Shown here in pieces: positions 62,010 to 64,000 of a DNA stretch of 64,000 nt; position 1 is the first letter of the stretch; each line of letters opens with the position of its first letter. This DNA is from Armillaria gallica (lineage: Eukaryota > Basidiomycota > Agaricomycetes > Agaricales > Physalacriaceae): positions 2,852,001 through 2,916,000 of the forward strand of contig JBANDB010000008.1 in assembly GCA_037576215.1 (NCBI GenBank), in the 5' to 3' direction. The notes beneath the pieces are model-generated. The model saw only the letters and a list, made by a program, of their open reading frames with translations. It was not told where the DNA came from and made no database searches. Position numbers and translations under genes: made by a program.

Positions 62010-64000
62010 ATGAACCTCATCTTCACCCCCAATCACGTGCAACTCCTCAACTCGTGCTACCCTCCTGCTTATTCTCTCTTGACGGCCGGTCCAGATTACT
62101 CCCCAAATTCCCAAGAATTGAGCCGTCTCACCTATTATGCGTCCGTAACATCAAGGCTTCTTCGTTCTTATTCGCTCATCTTCAGTCAAACAGCTCGAAT
62201 CACCCCGGAAAGTTGACGAAATTAGGCAGCGAACTCGAGAAACGTCTCAGAGTAGAATGCAGGAAGGCTCGCTCGGGAAATATCCGCACAAGAGCGTATG
62301 TAAATATCGTGGAGATTCTCGCACCGACTAATGGTATCCGCCCACCAGGTCGCTCTTGATAACCCTGGCTATATTTCGCGCTCTCGCTACCGAATGCCGT
62401 AGAGACATTGCTCTCCTTTCTCCCTCCTTGGTGGCATCGGTCGATGCAACTCTATCTTCTGTTCCGTCGGACATCGAGGTCGTGGCAAGGGCCGCCAGCG
62501 TCGTACGTACCGATCCATCGTATCTTCTCAGACCGCTGACTTAGTTGGACAGTTCACGGCCTGGACAACTTACACCAACGGTCAGCTTATTGGGGCCGAC
62601 AGTGACTTTACTCGGGATTATCTCTCGGCGCTCAGCGGTTTTGCCACCTTGAGCTGTTCTCAGGCAAAAGACCATGAAATTCAGAATCGGTGAGTCCGGC
62701 TCACATGAGCATATTATCAGATATTCACGTCTTACAGGACGCGCCTTGTCGGATTTGCCGCGCTCACAGGAGCATTAAGCTCGGAAGCATTATACAATGA
62801 TTCTCTTCAGTTTCGCTCCCAAGTTTCAATCATCATGCGTCCTATTCTAGTCACCATGTTTCAGACGGGCCTCAAAGTTTTGGACGATCAGTAAGGAGGC
62901 ATTTCAGTTACCTAGGTATACTTTAATTGACCATTTAACAGGGCCGAAGGCGTCAAAAAGGCGCCAATATCACCGTATCTCTCAGAATTTCGTACACGAC
63001 CAATCATCGAGAGACGCGCTGCTTCTATTCATCTACACGTCGACGGAGACAAGGGTCCCTCAATTTCAGACGTCTCGAGCGCGTGTCTGCGTGCCTTTGT
63101 CACATTGTTGGAGCATGCCAACGGATCACAGTTAGGATACATAATGCGGTCATCTTTTGACAATCTCGATGACATGAAGGGCTGGACCAACCAGCAACAT
63201 TGCTGCTGGTTCGCCCAAAAGACTGCCGATTGGTCACAATATCAGTACAGATATGCTGTCCCGACATGGCTCGTGGAAAGACTCCTACAAGGTCAAGATG
63301 AACCTGTCACCAGTTCGATGCATATAGCTCTTACTTCTATGGTGACAACCGTCTTCAACTCCCCTACGCCCCTCATAAATCTCTCCACCTCTGATATTCT
63401 ATCAAATTTGATGACAATGGTTGTACGTCGCACGACCCTGGACCCTGAAGACCCCCTCCTCCCAGCCCTTGTCCAATGCATATCGTCTCTGGGCACTCAT
63501 GTCTACTACTCCGATCAGATTCAAGATCTCGCGGTCAGTCGACAGTGTTTGTGTCTGTCGTCTCGTGCTTATTTTCCTTCGCAGGTCGAACTGATCAACA
63601 GGCTAACTTTGATCGAAGTACAAGGCGTTGCTGGTCGTGGTGGAGCTTCCTACGGGCAAGTCCGAACAGAGGTCATCCGTGAATTACTTGCCGGCCTTTC
63701 TGGCCTTGTACACTCCGCTGACATCCGCGAATCTTCTGGCAACGCTGAATCAAGGAAGCGTCCTGAATCTGTGTCAGCCAAAACATCGTCTCCTTCTATC
63801 GATGCTACCAATAAGGATGCCGGCGTCGACGAAAGAGCATCCAGGAGGACAAGGGTTTCTCCCGACATCTGGCATGACACTCTGAGTCTGCTGTGCGATA
63901 AAGAGTATGCAGTACGTGCGGATTATGCGCAGACATTGGTTTTTTATCTAGCGAATGAAATGCCGAAGCACCCCGACTTATCTGATGCCGATGGTTCTTA
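62010..64000 (+). CDS. efr3: EFR3 homologue, 3' truncated by window edge
   Basis: A plasma-membrane scaffold that anchors phosphatidylinositol 4-kinase (Stt4/PI4KA) with YPP1/TTC7. Start MNLIFTPNHVQLLNSCYPPA (62010), typical of fungal EFR3, which has a short N-terminus facing the membrane. Exons give NSQELSRLTYYAS, an intron, NHPGKLTKLGSELEKRLRVE, LLITLAIFRALATECRRDIA, VVARAASV-FTAWTTYTNGQL, NRTRLVGFAALTGALSSEAL and SPYLSEFRTRPIIERRAASI. Then come WTNQQHCCWFAQKTADWSQY, QYRYAVPTWLVERLLQGQDE and NSPTPLINLSTSDILSNLMT. The helical, ARM-like repeat pattern continues to the window end, so the C-terminus is missing. Introns are about 50 bp with canonical ends. Confidence 0.86.

Overview
The window is eukaryotic nuclear DNA from a filamentous basidiomycete, most likely a mushroom-forming agaricomycete. 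Genes are packed tightly on both strands. Almost every gene is cut by many introns of about 45-60 bp with GT(A/G)NGT donors and CTRAY-like branch sites. The gene families (Rim15-type PAS/kinase/receiver protein, Grr1-like LRR protein, expanded F-box proteins, two RhoGEFs, EFR3, the large carbohydrate-esterase-9-like amidohydrolases) are typical of Agaricomycetes. I see no operons, CRISPR arrays, rRNA genes or convincing tRNA genes. Coordinates span start to stop codon including introns, and splice sites were inferred by eye.

Layout. 1-10 kb: 3' end of mitochondrial EF-G2 (mef2), a conserved acidic nuclear protein, a Reb1/TTF-I-type Myb protein and a two-lobed amidohydrolase that seems to have lost catalytic residues. 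10-20 kb: a disordered Ser/Pro-rich protein, a RecQ1-type helicase sharing a 115-bp promoter with GPN-loop GTPase 2, and a coiled-coil RING protein. 20-36 kb: an STK32/YANK-like kinase, a RhoGEF, a small membrane protein, a WD40 protein, a second RhoGEF and a Grr1-like LRR protein with no F-box.

36-45 kb is the most dynamic region. A block of about 3.3 kb holding an F-box gene and the 5' end of the neighbouring RNase Z gene is tandemly duplicated (unit A 36349-39645, unit B 39646-43424). Unit A carries a truncated F-box gene and a chimeric RNase Z leader. Unit B carries the longer F-box gene, is continuous with the intact RNase Z gene, and contains a 734-bp element with 29-bp perfect terminal inverted repeats. 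Unit A gives the apparent empty site. 45-64 kb: THO complex subunit 7, a UIM-like repeat protein, a Rim15 homologue, mitochondrial ribosomal protein bS18m, proteasome subunit RPN11, an unknown nuclear-looking protein, an aldose 1-epimerase and the 5' part of EFR3.

The genes do not form one pathway. Most are housekeeping (organelle translation, proteasome, mRNA export, helicase, GTPase biogenesis) mixed with signalling genes. I found no clear undescribed multi-gene system. The best leads are the tandem duplication with its chimeric ORF, the inverted-repeat element, the predicted amidohydrolase pseudoenzyme, and three GC-AG introns that all begin GCG. Several genes show single-nucleotide frame breaks, some beside short homopolymers, which may be assembly errors.
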